NCBI GenBank assembly: GCA_023250775.1
Contig: JAHFAA010000110.1
Location: 1-10,215 of the forward strand
DNA: 10,215 nt
Reading direction: 5' to 3'
Source: Bdellovibrionales bacterium
Lineage (GTDB): Bacteria; Bdellovibrionota; Bacteriovoracia; Bacteriovoracales; Bacteriovoracaceae
In this document: one piece after another, positions 1 to 6,551 of the stretch
Layout: each line of letters starts with the position of its first letter
Numbering within the stretch: the first letter of the stretch is position 1
Made by a program: the position numbers and the translations under genes
Notes under the pieces: generated by a model
Told to the model about the DNA's origin: nothing
The model's database searches: none
The model's input: only the letters and a program-made list of their open reading frames with translations

Positions 1-179
1 CGCTTAATGGATCTAGTCATAGCAATACGAGCAGCCTCAATCTGACGGTTCGTAATAAACCCTGGCTGTAAAGCCTGAAGAGCATAATCACCATAGAATA
101 TGGTGCTTCCACCCTTGGCTCGACCTCTATTGCGACCCTTCTGATGCTTTCTCCATTTTACTTTTTTAGGACTTAACAT
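1..179 (-). CDS. rplP: 50S ribosomal protein L16, N-terminal part (cut by window edge)
   Basis: L16 sits at the base of the central protuberance of the large subunit, where it helps position the tRNAs in the A and P sites. Translating from the ATG at 179 gives 59 complete codons that run off the window. The protein begins MLSPKKVKWRKHQKGRNRG and later has QIEAARIAMTRSIKR, both matching the L16 signature (E. coli has MLQPKRTKFRKMHKGRNRG and QIEAARRAMTRAVKR). A GAGG ribosome-binding site lies 7 bases before the ATG, and rpsC ends 31 bases upstream. Its place directly after rpsC is the standard S10-operon position. It is too short within this window for most gene finders, but the identity is secure. 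About 80 residues of a normal-length L16 should lie outside the window. Confidence 0.95.
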   Translation of the reverse strand, partial: MLSPKKVKWRKHQKGRNRGRAKGGSTIFYGDYALQALQPGFITNRQIEAARIAMTRSIK

Positions 180-210
180 ATGCTTTCCTCAATTAAACCG
201 CGTTCACAAC

Positions 211-837
211 CTATTGATAAATCTCGCCCTTGTAGACCCACACCTTTACTCCGATGGCACCGTAGGTCGTCTGAGCTGTTGCTACGTTGTAATCAATATC
301 AGCTCTCAATGTATGCAAAGGAACCTTTCTTTCTGAATAGCCTTCAACTCGAGCCATGTCAGCTCCACCCAATCGCCCAGAAACTTTTACTTTGATTCCT
401 TTCACGCCAGCACGAAACGCTGCTTGCATAACTTTTTTCATGGCCCGTCTAAATGCCACTCGTTTTTCCAACTGCTGAGCAATATTTTCAGCAATCAATT
501 TTGCATCTGCATCAGGTCTCTTAACTTCAGCAATATTAAAAATCACATTGCCTTTGCCGACTTTTTTAAGCTCAGCTCTTATTTTATCAATTCCTGTTCC
601 CTTCTTTCCAATGGCGACGCCTGGTCTAGCAGTATGAACAGTTACTTTGATCTGGTCAGATGTCCTGGATATTTCTGTCTTTGAAACAGCCGCATTCTTC
701 ATGGTTTCTTCAATGAACTTCCGAATCGCCAAATCTTCATGAAGTGCATCTGCATAACCTTGTTTTGCGTACCAAGTCGAATGCCAGGTTTTGATGTAAC
801 CTAATCTGAGACCATACGGATTTACTTTCTGACCCAT
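211..837 (-). CDS. rpsC: 30S ribosomal protein S3
   Basis: S3 lies at the mRNA entry tunnel of the small-subunit head, binds 16S rRNA and contributes to the ribosomal mRNA helicase activity. The 208-residue product starts MGQKVNPYGLRLG, the usual S3 start. It has a type II KH domain with the GxxG loop as GKKG at residues 77-80. The basic helix RRAMKK near residues 130-135 carries the Arg/Arg/Lys positions linked to helicase activity in E. coli. The C-terminal domain includes VSGRLGGADMAR and ends KGEIYQ, without the longer tail of the 233-residue E. coli protein. Many bacterial S3 proteins have this shorter form. An AAGGAAGGG ribosome-binding stretch precedes the ATG closely, and rplV stops 13 bases upstream, which fits one polycistronic mRNA. 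Confidence 0.98.
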   Translation of the reverse strand: MGQKVNPYGLRLGYIKTWHSTWYAKQGYADALHEDLAIRKFIEETMKNAAVSKTEISRTSDQIKVTVHTARPGVAIGKKGTGIDKIRAELKKVGKGNVIFNIAEVKRPDADAKLIAENIAQQLEKRVAFRRAMKKVMQAAFRAGVKGIKVKVSGRLGGADMARVEGYSERKVPLHTLRADIDYNVATAQTTYGAIGVKVWVYKGEIYQ

Positions 838-850
838 TATCCCTTCCTTA

Positions 851-1186
851 TTAAGCTTCTTTTAATTCAACAAACACATGTGACGTTCGTTTTCGAATGC
901 GATAAGCACGCCCTTGAGCTCTTGCTTGAATTCGTTTCAGCATCGGGCCCTCATTAGCATAGATGGTACCGATAACCAAGTTTTCGAGGTCATATTTCTG
1001 AGTCCCTTGTGCAATCGCCAAACCACTGTTTAGCAACTTGGTCAGAACAAGAGCAATTTCTCTCTTCTGACAAAAACGTAGTACTTTAAGGGCCTCTGAA
1101 ACTTTCTTATCCCTGACAAGATCACAAACTTGCCGCACTTTTTGTGGGCCAATTCCTATCTTGTTACTCTTCACCACGATTGACAT
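851..1186 (-). CDS. rplV: 50S ribosomal protein L22
   Basis: L22 binds 23S rRNA early in assembly. Its long beta hairpin lines the narrowest part of the nascent-peptide exit tunnel next to L4, the region where macrolides bind and where some arrest peptides act. The 111-residue product matches the family over its whole length (E. coli 110). It shows the GPQKVRQVCDLVR helix near the N terminus and a hairpin with EGPMLKRIQARAQGRAYRI, followed by KRTSHVFVEL. The Lys-Arg pair of the hairpin, deleted in a known E. coli erythromycin-resistant mutant, is present and the hairpin has normal length, so no tunnel-based resistance is apparent. An AAGGGG ribosome-binding site lies 6 bases before the ATG. 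The gap from rpsS is 19 bases and the gap to rpsC is 13. Confidence 0.97.
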   Translation of the reverse strand: MSIVVKSNKIGIGPQKVRQVCDLVRDKKVSEALKVLRFCQKREIALVLTKLLNSGLAIAQGTQKYDLENLVIGTIYANEGPMLKRIQARAQGRAYRIRKRTSHVFVELKEA

Positions 1187-1205
1187 ATTAATCCCCTTCT
1201 AAAAC

Positions 1206-1502
1206 TTACTCAGCTGCTGGTTTTTCGGCTTTTTTCTCTGCAGGAGTATGGCCATGGAACACGCGTGTATGAGCAAATTCACCAAGCTTATGACCAATCA
1301 TATTATCCGTTACATAAACAGGGATGAATTTCTTCCCGTTATGAACAGCAAAAGTGATCCCAATAAATTCAGGAACGATGGTCGATGCTCTTGACCACGT
1401 CTTAACCACCTTACCGGCCTTATTCTTTTCACCTTGAAGCGCAGTCACCTTACGCATCAACTTGAAACTTACAAATGGGCCTTTCTTTAAAGATCTAGAC
1501 AT
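1206..1502 (-). CDS. rpsS: 30S ribosomal protein S19
   Basis: S19 binds 16S rRNA in the small-subunit head with S13 and contributes to intersubunit bridging and contacts near the A-site tRNA. The 98-residue product starts MSRSLKKGPFV, contains TWSRASTIVPEFIGITFAVHNG and ends the core with GHKLGEFAHTRVFHGHT, all diagnostic of S19. The tail after the core, roughly the last 11 residues, is rich in Ala, Lys and Glu (AEKKAEKPAAE). It is a little longer and more acidic than the Lys-rich E. coli tail (92 residues in total). An AGGAG site lies 9 bases before the ATG. rplB ends 25 bases upstream and rplV follows after 19 bases, the usual S10-operon arrangement. Confidence 0.98.
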   Translation of the reverse strand: MSRSLKKGPFVSFKLMRKVTALQGEKNKAGKVVKTWSRASTIVPEFIGITFAVHNGKKFIPVYVTDNMIGHKLGEFAHTRVFHGHTPAEKKAEKPAAE

Positions 1503-1527
1503 ATATCTTATCTCCTGCGCCTAATAA

Positions 1528-2352
1528 CTATTTCCTACGTTTTACAATATATTTGTCAGTACGTTTATTACGGCGCGTTTTATAACCACGTGTTGGCTGT
1601 CCCCATGGAGTCACAGGATGGCGTCCACCTGAAGTTCTTCCTTCTCCACCACCCAATGGATGGTCAATTGGGTTTTGTGCAACACCACGAACGCCTGGGC
1701 GAATACCAAGGTGTCGACTGCGCCCAGCCTTACCAATAACAACATTCTCATGATCTAAGTTACCAACTTGACCAATTGTCGCACGGCAATCTGGTTTAAC
1801 TTTTCTCAATTCTCCCGATGGCACACGAAGAAGAATATTATCACCTTCTTTGGCCATTACTTGCACATATGATCCTGCTGAACGAGCCATCTGCCCGCCA
1901 GCCCCAGGGTACAATTCAACATTATGAACGAGAGTACCAATTGGAATATCCTTCAGTTGTTTAGAGTTTCCAACTTTGATATCGGCATCGTCCGAACTGA
2001 CAATCACGTCACCCACATTCAGTCCCTGTGGCGCCAAAATAAAACTCTTTTCGCCATCTAGATAGCACAGAAGTGCGATATGACATGTTCTGTTCGGGTC
2101 GTAGCAAATTGCTTCCACTTTCGCAGAAATGTTCAACTTGTTTCGTTTAAAATCTATCGTACGATAAAGTTGCTTATGTCCCCCGCCCTGATGGCGAGTC
2201 GTAATTCGGCCGAAATGGTTCCGAGCAAATTTTGATTTCTTCGCTGTGATCAATCTTTTTGGAATCTCAACTCCCTTCGTAAACGCTGACGATGAAATCA
2301 CCGTCATGTATCTTCGGGAGGAAGTCGTGGGACTATACTTTTTAATACTCAT
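1528..2352 (-). CDS. rplB: 50S ribosomal protein L2
   Basis: L2 is a primary 23S rRNA binder needed for subunit association and for a functional peptidyl-transferase center. The 274-residue product (E. coli 273) has the N-terminal IKKYSPTTSSRRYMT segment, the RTIDFKRNK and GAGGQMARSAGSY blocks, and the C-terminal HPVTPWG...TRRNKRTDKYIVKRRK tail that reaches toward the active site. I chose the ATG at 2352 over an in-frame TTG four codons upstream because a TGAGG site sits 6 bases before this ATG and homologues start here. The essential histidine of the DHPHGGGEG loop (His229 in mature E. coli numbering) is kept as His231. The second histidine of that motif is Leu233, which is unusual from memory of the family. 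rplW ends 24 bases upstream. Confidence 0.97.
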   Translation of the reverse strand: MSIKKYSPTTSSRRYMTVISSSAFTKGVEIPKRLITAKKSKFARNHFGRITTRHQGGGHKQLYRTIDFKRNKLNISAKVEAICYDPNRTCHIALLCYLDGEKSFILAPQGLNVGDVIVSSDDADIKVGNSKQLKDIPIGTLVHNVELYPGAGGQMARSAGSYVQVMAKEGDNILLRVPSGELRKVKPDCRATIGQVGNLDHENVVIGKAGRSRHLGIRPGVRGVAQNPIDHPLGGGEGRTSGGRHPVTPWGQPTRGYKTRRNKRTDKYIVKRRK

Positions 2353-2358
2353 AACCAA

Positions 2359-2363
2359 CCTCA
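2359..2363 (-). promoter_or_regulatory. Ribosome-binding site deciding the rplB start
   Basis: On the minus strand TGAGG lies 6 bases before the ATG at 2352. An alternative in-frame TTG start at 2364 would place this site at or inside the coding region, so the ATG is preferred and the protein starts MSIKKYSP. Confidence 0.7.
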
Positions 2364-2376
2364 AAAAATTCTAGTT

Positions 2377-2667
2377 CTACACACCTTTGAAAAATTCAAT
2401 TCGCTGCCCTTCGCCCAACTGAACAAGGGCACGCTTACGATAAGCACTCTTATAAGCATGCGCACCGAAACGATGATGCTTACCAGGGAGTGTAACCGTT
2501 GCAACTTTCAAAACTTTAACATCATAAAGTTTTTCAACAGCTTTCTTAATTTGATTTTTCGTGGCCCATTCAGCAACGACAAATCCGTACCTATTAAATT
2601 TTTCAGTCGCCTTTGTGGCTTTTTCTGTGATGAGCGGCTTCAATAAAACACTTTCTAACTGCGACAT
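2377..2667 (-). CDS. rplW: 50S ribosomal protein L23
   Basis: L23 is a large-subunit protein at the exit of the peptide tunnel and the docking site for trigger factor and the signal recognition particle. The 96-residue product has the N-terminal LKPLITEKATK segment. Glu15 there corresponds by alignment of the (V/I)xEKA motif to E. coli Glu18, the trigger-factor contact. It continues with NRYGFVVAEWATKNQIKKAVEKLYDVKV, the conserved RNA-binding core, and the PGKHHRFGAHAYKSAYRKRALV loop. The start ATG is one base after the rplD stop (TGA-T-ATG), and no strong ribosome-binding site is seen at that junction, so translation is probably coupled to rplD. The length is typical of bacterial L23. Confidence 0.97.
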   Translation of the reverse strand: MSQLESVLLKPLITEKATKATEKFNRYGFVVAEWATKNQIKKAVEKLYDVKVLKVATVTLPGKHHRFGAHAYKSAYRKRALVQLGEGQRIEFFKGV

Positions 2668-2668
2668 A

Positions 2669-3286
2669 TCACACCAACTTTTTAAGTAACGTTTCTAATG
2701 CTTTCTTTTCAATAACCAAATTTTCATATCTGACGGCTTCGTAGACGCTAAAACCATCTACGGGAACTGCTTTGGCATTCGAAAAATTTCGACATGCTCT
2801 AATCGCCAAAGATTCGCTTGAGTCTGTTACAACCAATGCAGGCAATAAGCCTTTCTTATTTAGAAGATTAAACAGCTCTTTCGTTTTTCCAGAACTTTTC
2901 AATTCATTCAAAATCGTCAATTTTCCAGACTGATGCTTATCTGCCAATACAGAGTGAATCGCAGCCAGCATCGTTTTCTTATTCACTTTTTGTTCATAAG
3001 AACGTGGAATTGGTCCAAAAGATGAACCACCACCTGGCATAAGAGGAGATCGATTGCTTCCCTGACGGGCATTTCCTGTACCTTTTTGCTTAAAAGGTTT
3101 CTTGCCACCGCCGGATATCAGCGCCTTGCACTTTACGGCTGCATTGCCTTGACGTCGGCTAGCTAACGTTGCTTTCACCACTTGGTGAACAACTGCAACA
3201 TTGATGTCCTCTGGAGTCAGGCTTACAGCTGTTTCAAGCTTTCCTGCTGCATCAAACTTACTATTCAAAACATTTAATTCCGCCAT
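2669..3286 (-). CDS. rplD: 50S ribosomal protein L4
   Basis: L4 binds 23S rRNA early in assembly, and a long loop reaches into the exit tunnel beside L22. In E. coli it also represses its own S10 operon. The 205-residue product (E. coli 201) has the loop GGGKKPFKQKGTGNARQGS at about residues 59-77, followed by GGGSSFGPIPRSYEQKVNKK and a C-terminal globular domain with LPALVVTDSSESLAIRACRNF. Lys68, equivalent to E. coli Lys63 (a macrolide-resistance position), is kept. The usual Arg of the KGTGRAR motif is Asn72. A GAGGG site lies about 6 bases before the ATG. The gap from rplC is 34 bases, and rplW starts one base after the stop. Confidence 0.97.
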   Translation of the reverse strand: MAELNVLNSKFDAAGKLETAVSLTPEDINVAVVHQVVKATLASRRQGNAAVKCKALISGGGKKPFKQKGTGNARQGSNRSPLMPGGGSSFGPIPRSYEQKVNKKTMLAAIHSVLADKHQSGKLTILNELKSSGKTKELFNLLNKKGLLPALVVTDSSESLAIRACRNFSNAKAVPVDGFSVYEAVRYENLVIEKKALETLLKKLV

Positions 3287-3313
3287 AATGCACCCTCTAC
3301 TCTCTTAAGCCTC

Positions 3314-3329
3314 GCGCTTTCTAAAGCGC
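3314..3329. repeat. Perfect inverted repeat over the rplC stop codon
   Basis: GCGCTTT and AAAGCGC face each other across 2 bases, so the rplC stop codon lies inside the potential hairpin. In the mRNA direction no U tract follows, so it is not a terminator for this operon. In the opposite (+) direction it is followed by C and five Ts at 3331-3335, so it resembles a terminator for antisense transcripts. Those Ts are also the Lys codons at the end of rplC, so chance is possible. Confidence 0.45.
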
Positions 3330-4013
3330 CTTTTTAATGGATTTCGAAATTCTTACGAAACCACTTTTCGTTCCAGGAACTGAACCTTTAATGAGCATAT
3401 AGCCCTTGTCGAGATTCACTTCAACGATCATCAAATTTTGTACCGTCTGAACCAAATCACCCATATGACCTGGCAATTTTTTTAATTTATAAACACGTCC
3501 GGGAGTTTGACGTTGTCCGATAGATCCTGGACGACGATGGAACATGGAACCATGGGCAGCTGGACCGCCCTTAAAATTGAATCGCTTAATGACGCCCTGG
3601 AAACCTTTACCCTTGGTAGATCCGGTTACATCCACGTAAACAGATGCTTTGAAATTATCGTAACCAATTTTGCCACCAACAACGGCTGGATCAGCTTTAT
3701 CGACTTTAATTTCACTTAGTCTTGTGAAGACAGGCGCGACTTGGCCTTTTTTTAGATGTCCAGCCATTGGCTGAGGAACAAGTTTTTCACGCTTTTCATA
3801 AAAAGCAAGTTGATAGGCATTGTAGCCATCTTTTTCTTTTGTTTTAACTTGCGCAACATGGTTGGAGATAAGTTTAATGACAGTAACGGGAACCTGATTT
3901 CCGTGCTCATCAAAGATTCGCGTCATGCCGGCCTTTTGGCCATAGAATGATGATAAATTAACGACTGACTTTTCTGTTGCAGACTCGGCTGCAGCTTTTT
4001 TATCTGGGGCCAT
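3321..4013 (-). CDS. rplC: 50S ribosomal protein L3 with N-terminal extension
   Basis: L3 is an early 23S rRNA binder whose central loop reaches close to the peptidyl-transferase center. The 230-residue product (E. coli 209) contains the family signatures YGQKAGMTRIF at about residues 24-34, a central loop with FKGGPAAHGSMFHRRPGSIGQRQTPGRV, and KKLPGHMGD. The glutamine of SIGQ corresponds to the region methylated by PrmB in E. coli. About 20 residues rich in Ala, Lys and Glu precede the normal start. The ATG at 4013 is supported by a GGAGGA site 3 bases upstream, and no in-frame ATG or ribosome site was seen nearer the core. The 60-base gap from rpsJ carries a hairpin. rplD follows after 34 bases. 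Confidence 0.97.
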   Translation of the reverse strand: MAPDKKAAAESATEKSVVNLSSFYGQKAGMTRIFDEHGNQVPVTVIKLISNHVAQVKTKEKDGYNAYQLAFYEKREKLVPQPMAGHLKKGQVAPVFTRLSEIKVDKADPAVVGGKIGYDNFKASVYVDVTGSTKGKGFQGVIKRFNFKGGPAAHGSMFHRRPGSIGQRQTPGRVYKLKKLPGHMGDLVQTVQNLMIVEVNLDKGYMLIKGSVPGTKSGFVRISKSIKKAL

Positions 4014-4016
4014 TCT

Positions 4017-4022
4017 TCCTCC
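4017..4022 (-). promoter_or_regulatory. Strong ribosome-binding site supporting the extended L3 start
   Basis: GGAGGA lies 3 bases before the ATG at 4013 (GGAGG at 4 bases). This is a strong but rather close site. It argues that the N-terminal extension of L3 is really translated. Confidence 0.75.
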
Positions 4023-4025
4023 ACA

Positions 4026-4050
4026 GCATCACCCTTAGACTAAGGGATGC
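4026..4050 (-). promoter_or_regulatory. Hairpin in the rpsJ-rplC gap
   Basis: On the + strand GCAT, two unpaired bases, CCCTTA, loop GAC, TAAGGG, ATGC form a 10-bp stem with a 2-base bulge. It ends three bases before the rplC ribosome-binding site and has no T tract on its mRNA-downstream side, so it is not an intrinsic terminator. The adjoining ATGCATGCAT palindrome (4047-4056) could offer alternative pairing. A role in control of translation is inference; no protein-binding site can be named from the sequence. Confidence 0.5.
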
Positions 4051-4073
4051 ATGCATGGTTATTAAAAAATAAA

Positions 4074-4382
4074 CTAATATTTGATTTCTACATCCACACC
4101 TGACGAAAGGTCGAGCTTCATAAGACTATCAATAGTCTGTTGAGTCGGATCTAAAATATCAATTAACCTCTTATGAGTTCTCATTTCAAATTGCTCTCGT
4201 GATTTCTTATCGATGTGCGGAGAGCGCAACACTGTAAACTTGTTAATCTCTGTTGGTAATGGAATTGGACCAGCAACTCGAGCACCTGTCTCTTTTGCAG
4301 TCTGTACAATTTCATTTACAGAGTTATCAAGTAATTTATGATCGTACGCACGCAACTTTATTCTTAATCTTGTCGCTTTCAT
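4074..4382 (-). CDS. rpsJ: 30S ribosomal protein S10 (NusE)
   Basis: S10 is part of the small-subunit head and, as NusE, pairs with NusB in transcription antitermination and links NusG to the ribosome. The 102-residue product (E. coli 103) has IRIKLRAYDH-type N-terminal residues (LRIKLRAYDHKLLDNS). The GPIPLPTEINKFTVLRSPHIDKKSREQFE block spans the ribosome-inserted loop. RTHKRLIDILDPTQQTIDSLMKL and VDVEIKY complete the family fold. The ATG at 4382 is preceded by a modest GGGA about 9 bases upstream. It is the first gene of the S10 segment. The 81-base gap separating it from fusA has no tuf gene and holds a promoter candidate. Confidence 0.97.
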   Translation of the reverse strand: MKATRLRIKLRAYDHKLLDNSVNEIVQTAKETGARVAGPIPLPTEINKFTVLRSPHIDKKSREQFEMRTHKRLIDILDPTQQTIDSLMKLDLSSGVDVEIKY

Positions 4383-4417
4383 CTAAAAACGTCCCATTTT
4401 GGCAAAATTGAACCAGA

Positions 4418-4446
4418 TATTTATTTGTATTGCGGCCCTTTGTCAA
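4418..4446 (-). promoter_or_regulatory. Candidate promoter for the S10 segment
   Basis: In the fusA-rpsJ gap the minus strand carries a perfect TTGACA (4441-4446), a 17-base spacer and TAAATA (4418-4423). The -35 box and spacing are ideal for a housekeeping sigma-70-type factor, but the -10 matches only its first two bases well (or TAAATAT read one base on). Transcription would start near 4411 and give a leader of roughly 28 bases before rpsJ. That is far shorter than the L4-controlled E. coli S10 leader, so that mechanism is unlikely to be copied here. Confidence 0.5.
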
Positions 4447-4463
4447 CAACTTAAAATAGAGGA

Positions 4464-6551
4464 TTAGAGGTATATGCCCTTCGACTCAAGAACTTTCTTG
4501 GTTAAGGCCAAGTCCATGGGCCCATAATGGTTAAAGGCAAGGGTAAAATTGGCCCTTCCCTGAGTCGAAGATCGCAAGTCCGTACTATAACCAAACATTT
4601 CGCTCAGGGGGACCTCGGCTTTGATAACTTCTTTATTATTTTTTGACTCCATGGCAACCACATGGCCTCTTTTCATATTGATCTGGGAAATTACCTCTCC
4701 AGAGAATTCCCCTGGAGTCACAACTTCCAAGGCCATAAATGGTTCAAGCATGACAAATCCAGCTGCCTCACAGGCCGTCTTAAAGGCATTGGCAGCAGCA
4801 ATGGTGTACCCAAGGGGGGAACTATCCATCTCATTATAATTGGCCTTAAGAAGGGTAGCCTTGATGTTAATGAAGGGATAGCCAACTCGACATCCACCTG
4901 GGGCAGTGTCTAAAATTGATTTTTTGATGGCCTCTAGAATCTCGGCAGGAAGGTCGCGCTTGGAAATTTTAGATTCAAACAAGACTCCGGCTTGATAATC
5001 ATGAGGCGCAACTTCAATTAAGCAGTGACCGTATTGGAGTTTGCCGTTTATCTCTCTGGAAAAAGTATTTTCTCCCGTAGCAATTGATTTAATGCCTTCA
5101 CGGTAAGAAACCTGTGGTCGTCCGACGTTGATACCGACACCGAAGTCTCTATTTACTCTGTCTGCAATGATCTCGAGATGTAATTCACCCATCCCATAAA
5201 TCAACAATTGCCCCGTTTCGGGATTATGCTTGAAGTTGAAAGATGGGTCTTCAACTTTGAGTTGCTCCAAAACACCAAGCAATTTTTTTTCATCAACGCT
5301 AGTTTTGGGTTCAATCGCAACGGAGATCACCGCTTCGGGAAATTCCATTAAATCATAAATAATCGGACGGTGTTCCAGGCATAAGGTTTCGCCTGTTGTT
5401 GTTACTTTTAATCCAGCAAGAGCAACAATTTCACCAGCACAAGCTTCCTCTAATTCAGTTCGCTTGTTGGCATGCATTTGAAGAATTTTTTGCACGCGTT
5501 CGCGTTTTTTCTTCAGGGGATTGAAAATAGTTGCACCTACTTTTAGTTCACCAGAGTAAATGCGCACAAAAGTCAAAGTCCCAACAAAAGGATCGGAGGC
5601 AATCTTGAACGCTATTCCACTGAAAACTTCATCAGGAAGGGGTTTTCGAGTCTCAATTTTCTCAGAATCCTTGGCGTTATGTCCCTTGATTTCACCACGA
5701 TCAATTGGCGAGGGTAGGTAGTCAATAATCGCATCGAGCAAGGGTTGAATTCCTTTATTTTTAAAAGCAGAGCCACAGAGGACTGGGATAAAGTTGTCTT
5801 TTATGACTGCTTTACGAAGTGCAGTTTTGATTTCCGTTTGAGTGGGCACTTCACCGTTTAAATATTTTTCCGCCAGCATGTCATCATAATCAGCGATTGC
5901 ACTTATAAGTTCCTCGCGAAAACTCTCTGCCTCAAGCATGAGTTCTTCTGGAATTTCCTGTTCAACAATAGAGCATCCGAGATCTTCTTCTTTAAAGCAG
6001 ATGGCCTTCATTCGAATTAAATCAACAACACCCCTGAATTTTTCTTCCTCACCGATGGGCAATTGAATTGCATTGGCCTTTTTACCTAACTTGCTTCGAA
6101 TTTCCAGAATGCAGTTTTGAAAATCGGCACCGACCCGATCCATCTTATTTATAAAGGCCAAACGCGGAACATTATATCTGTCGGCTTGATGCCAGACAGT
6201 TTCTGATTGAGGTTCTACGCCCGAAACGGCATCGAATACCCCAACAGCACCATCTAAAACACGCAAAGATCTTTCAACTTCAATGGTAAAATCCACATGC
6301 CCAGGAGTATCAATGATGTTAATAGTCTTCTTTTGCCAATGGCAGGTGGTGGCAGCGGAGGTGATTGTGATTCCTCGTTCTTGTTCCTGAACCATCCAGT
6401 CCATGGTGGCCGTGCCATCATGAACTTCACCCATTTTATAATTTTTACCGGTGTAATAAAGAATTCGTTCTGTAGTTGTAGTTTTGCCAGCATCTATGTG
6501 GGCCATGATGCCAATGTTTCTAATATTATGAATTTCATTTTGAGTTTTCAT
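4464..6551 (-). CDS. fusA: Translation elongation factor G (divergent domain IV)
   Basis: EF-G is a GTPase that moves tRNAs and mRNA through the ribosome and, with RRF, can recycle ribosomes. The product has 695 residues (E. coli 704). The G domain is intact: P-loop AHIDAGKT at 17-24, switch I up to RGITITSAATT, DTPGH at 81-85 with the catalytic-type His85, NKMD at 135-138 and GSAFK at 260-264. Domain II has ASDPFVGTLTFVRIYSG, domain III YGMGELHLEI, and domain V EVPLSEMFGYSTDLRSSTQGRA. Domain IV is unusual: the QSGGRGQYG loop reads REINGKLQYGH, and the tip normally YHDVDSSE reads YNEMDSSP, with Asn replacing the histidine. It is probably the translocase of this str segment, but a specialised EF-G paralogue is possible. 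No strong ribosome-binding site precedes the ATG. A terminator lies 20 bases upstream. Confidence 0.93.
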   Translation of the reverse strand: MKTQNEIHNIRNIGIMAHIDAGKTTTTERILYYTGKNYKMGEVHDGTATMDWMVQEQERGITITSAATTCHWQKKTINIIDTPGHVDFTIEVERSLRVLDGAVGVFDAVSGVEPQSETVWHQADRYNVPRLAFINKMDRVGADFQNCILEIRSKLGKKANAIQLPIGEEEKFRGVVDLIRMKAICFKEEDLGCSIVEQEIPEELMLEAESFREELISAIADYDDMLAEKYLNGEVPTQTEIKTALRKAVIKDNFIPVLCGSAFKNKGIQPLLDAIIDYLPSPIDRGEIKGHNAKDSEKIETRKPLPDEVFSGIAFKIASDPFVGTLTFVRIYSGELKVGATIFNPLKKKRERVQKILQMHANKRTELEEACAGEIVALAGLKVTTTGETLCLEHRPIIYDLMEFPEAVISVAIEPKTSVDEKKLLGVLEQLKVEDPSFNFKHNPETGQLLIYGMGELHLEIIADRVNRDFGVGINVGRPQVSYREGIKSIATGENTFSREINGKLQYGHCLIEVAPHDYQAGVLFESKISKRDLPAEILEAIKKSILDTAPGGCRVGYPFINIKATLLKANYNEMDSSPLGYTIAAANAFKTACEAAGFVMLEPFMALEVVTPGEFSGEVISQINMKRGHVVAMESKNNKEVIKAEVPLSEMFGYSTDLRSSTQGRANFTLAFNHYGPMDLALTKKVLESKGIYL

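Noticed and set aside
180..684. Two + strand open frames opposite rpsC
   Set aside because: They overlap the well-conserved S3 gene in antisense and show no recognisable motif.
2353..2364. TTG start four codons upstream for L2
   Set aside because: The TGAGG ribosome-binding site lies between this TTG and the ATG at 2352 and fits the ATG.
6254..6493. 79-codon minus-strand frame inside fusA in another phase
   Set aside because: It overlaps the intact G domain of EF-G and has no independent ribosome site or recognisable product.
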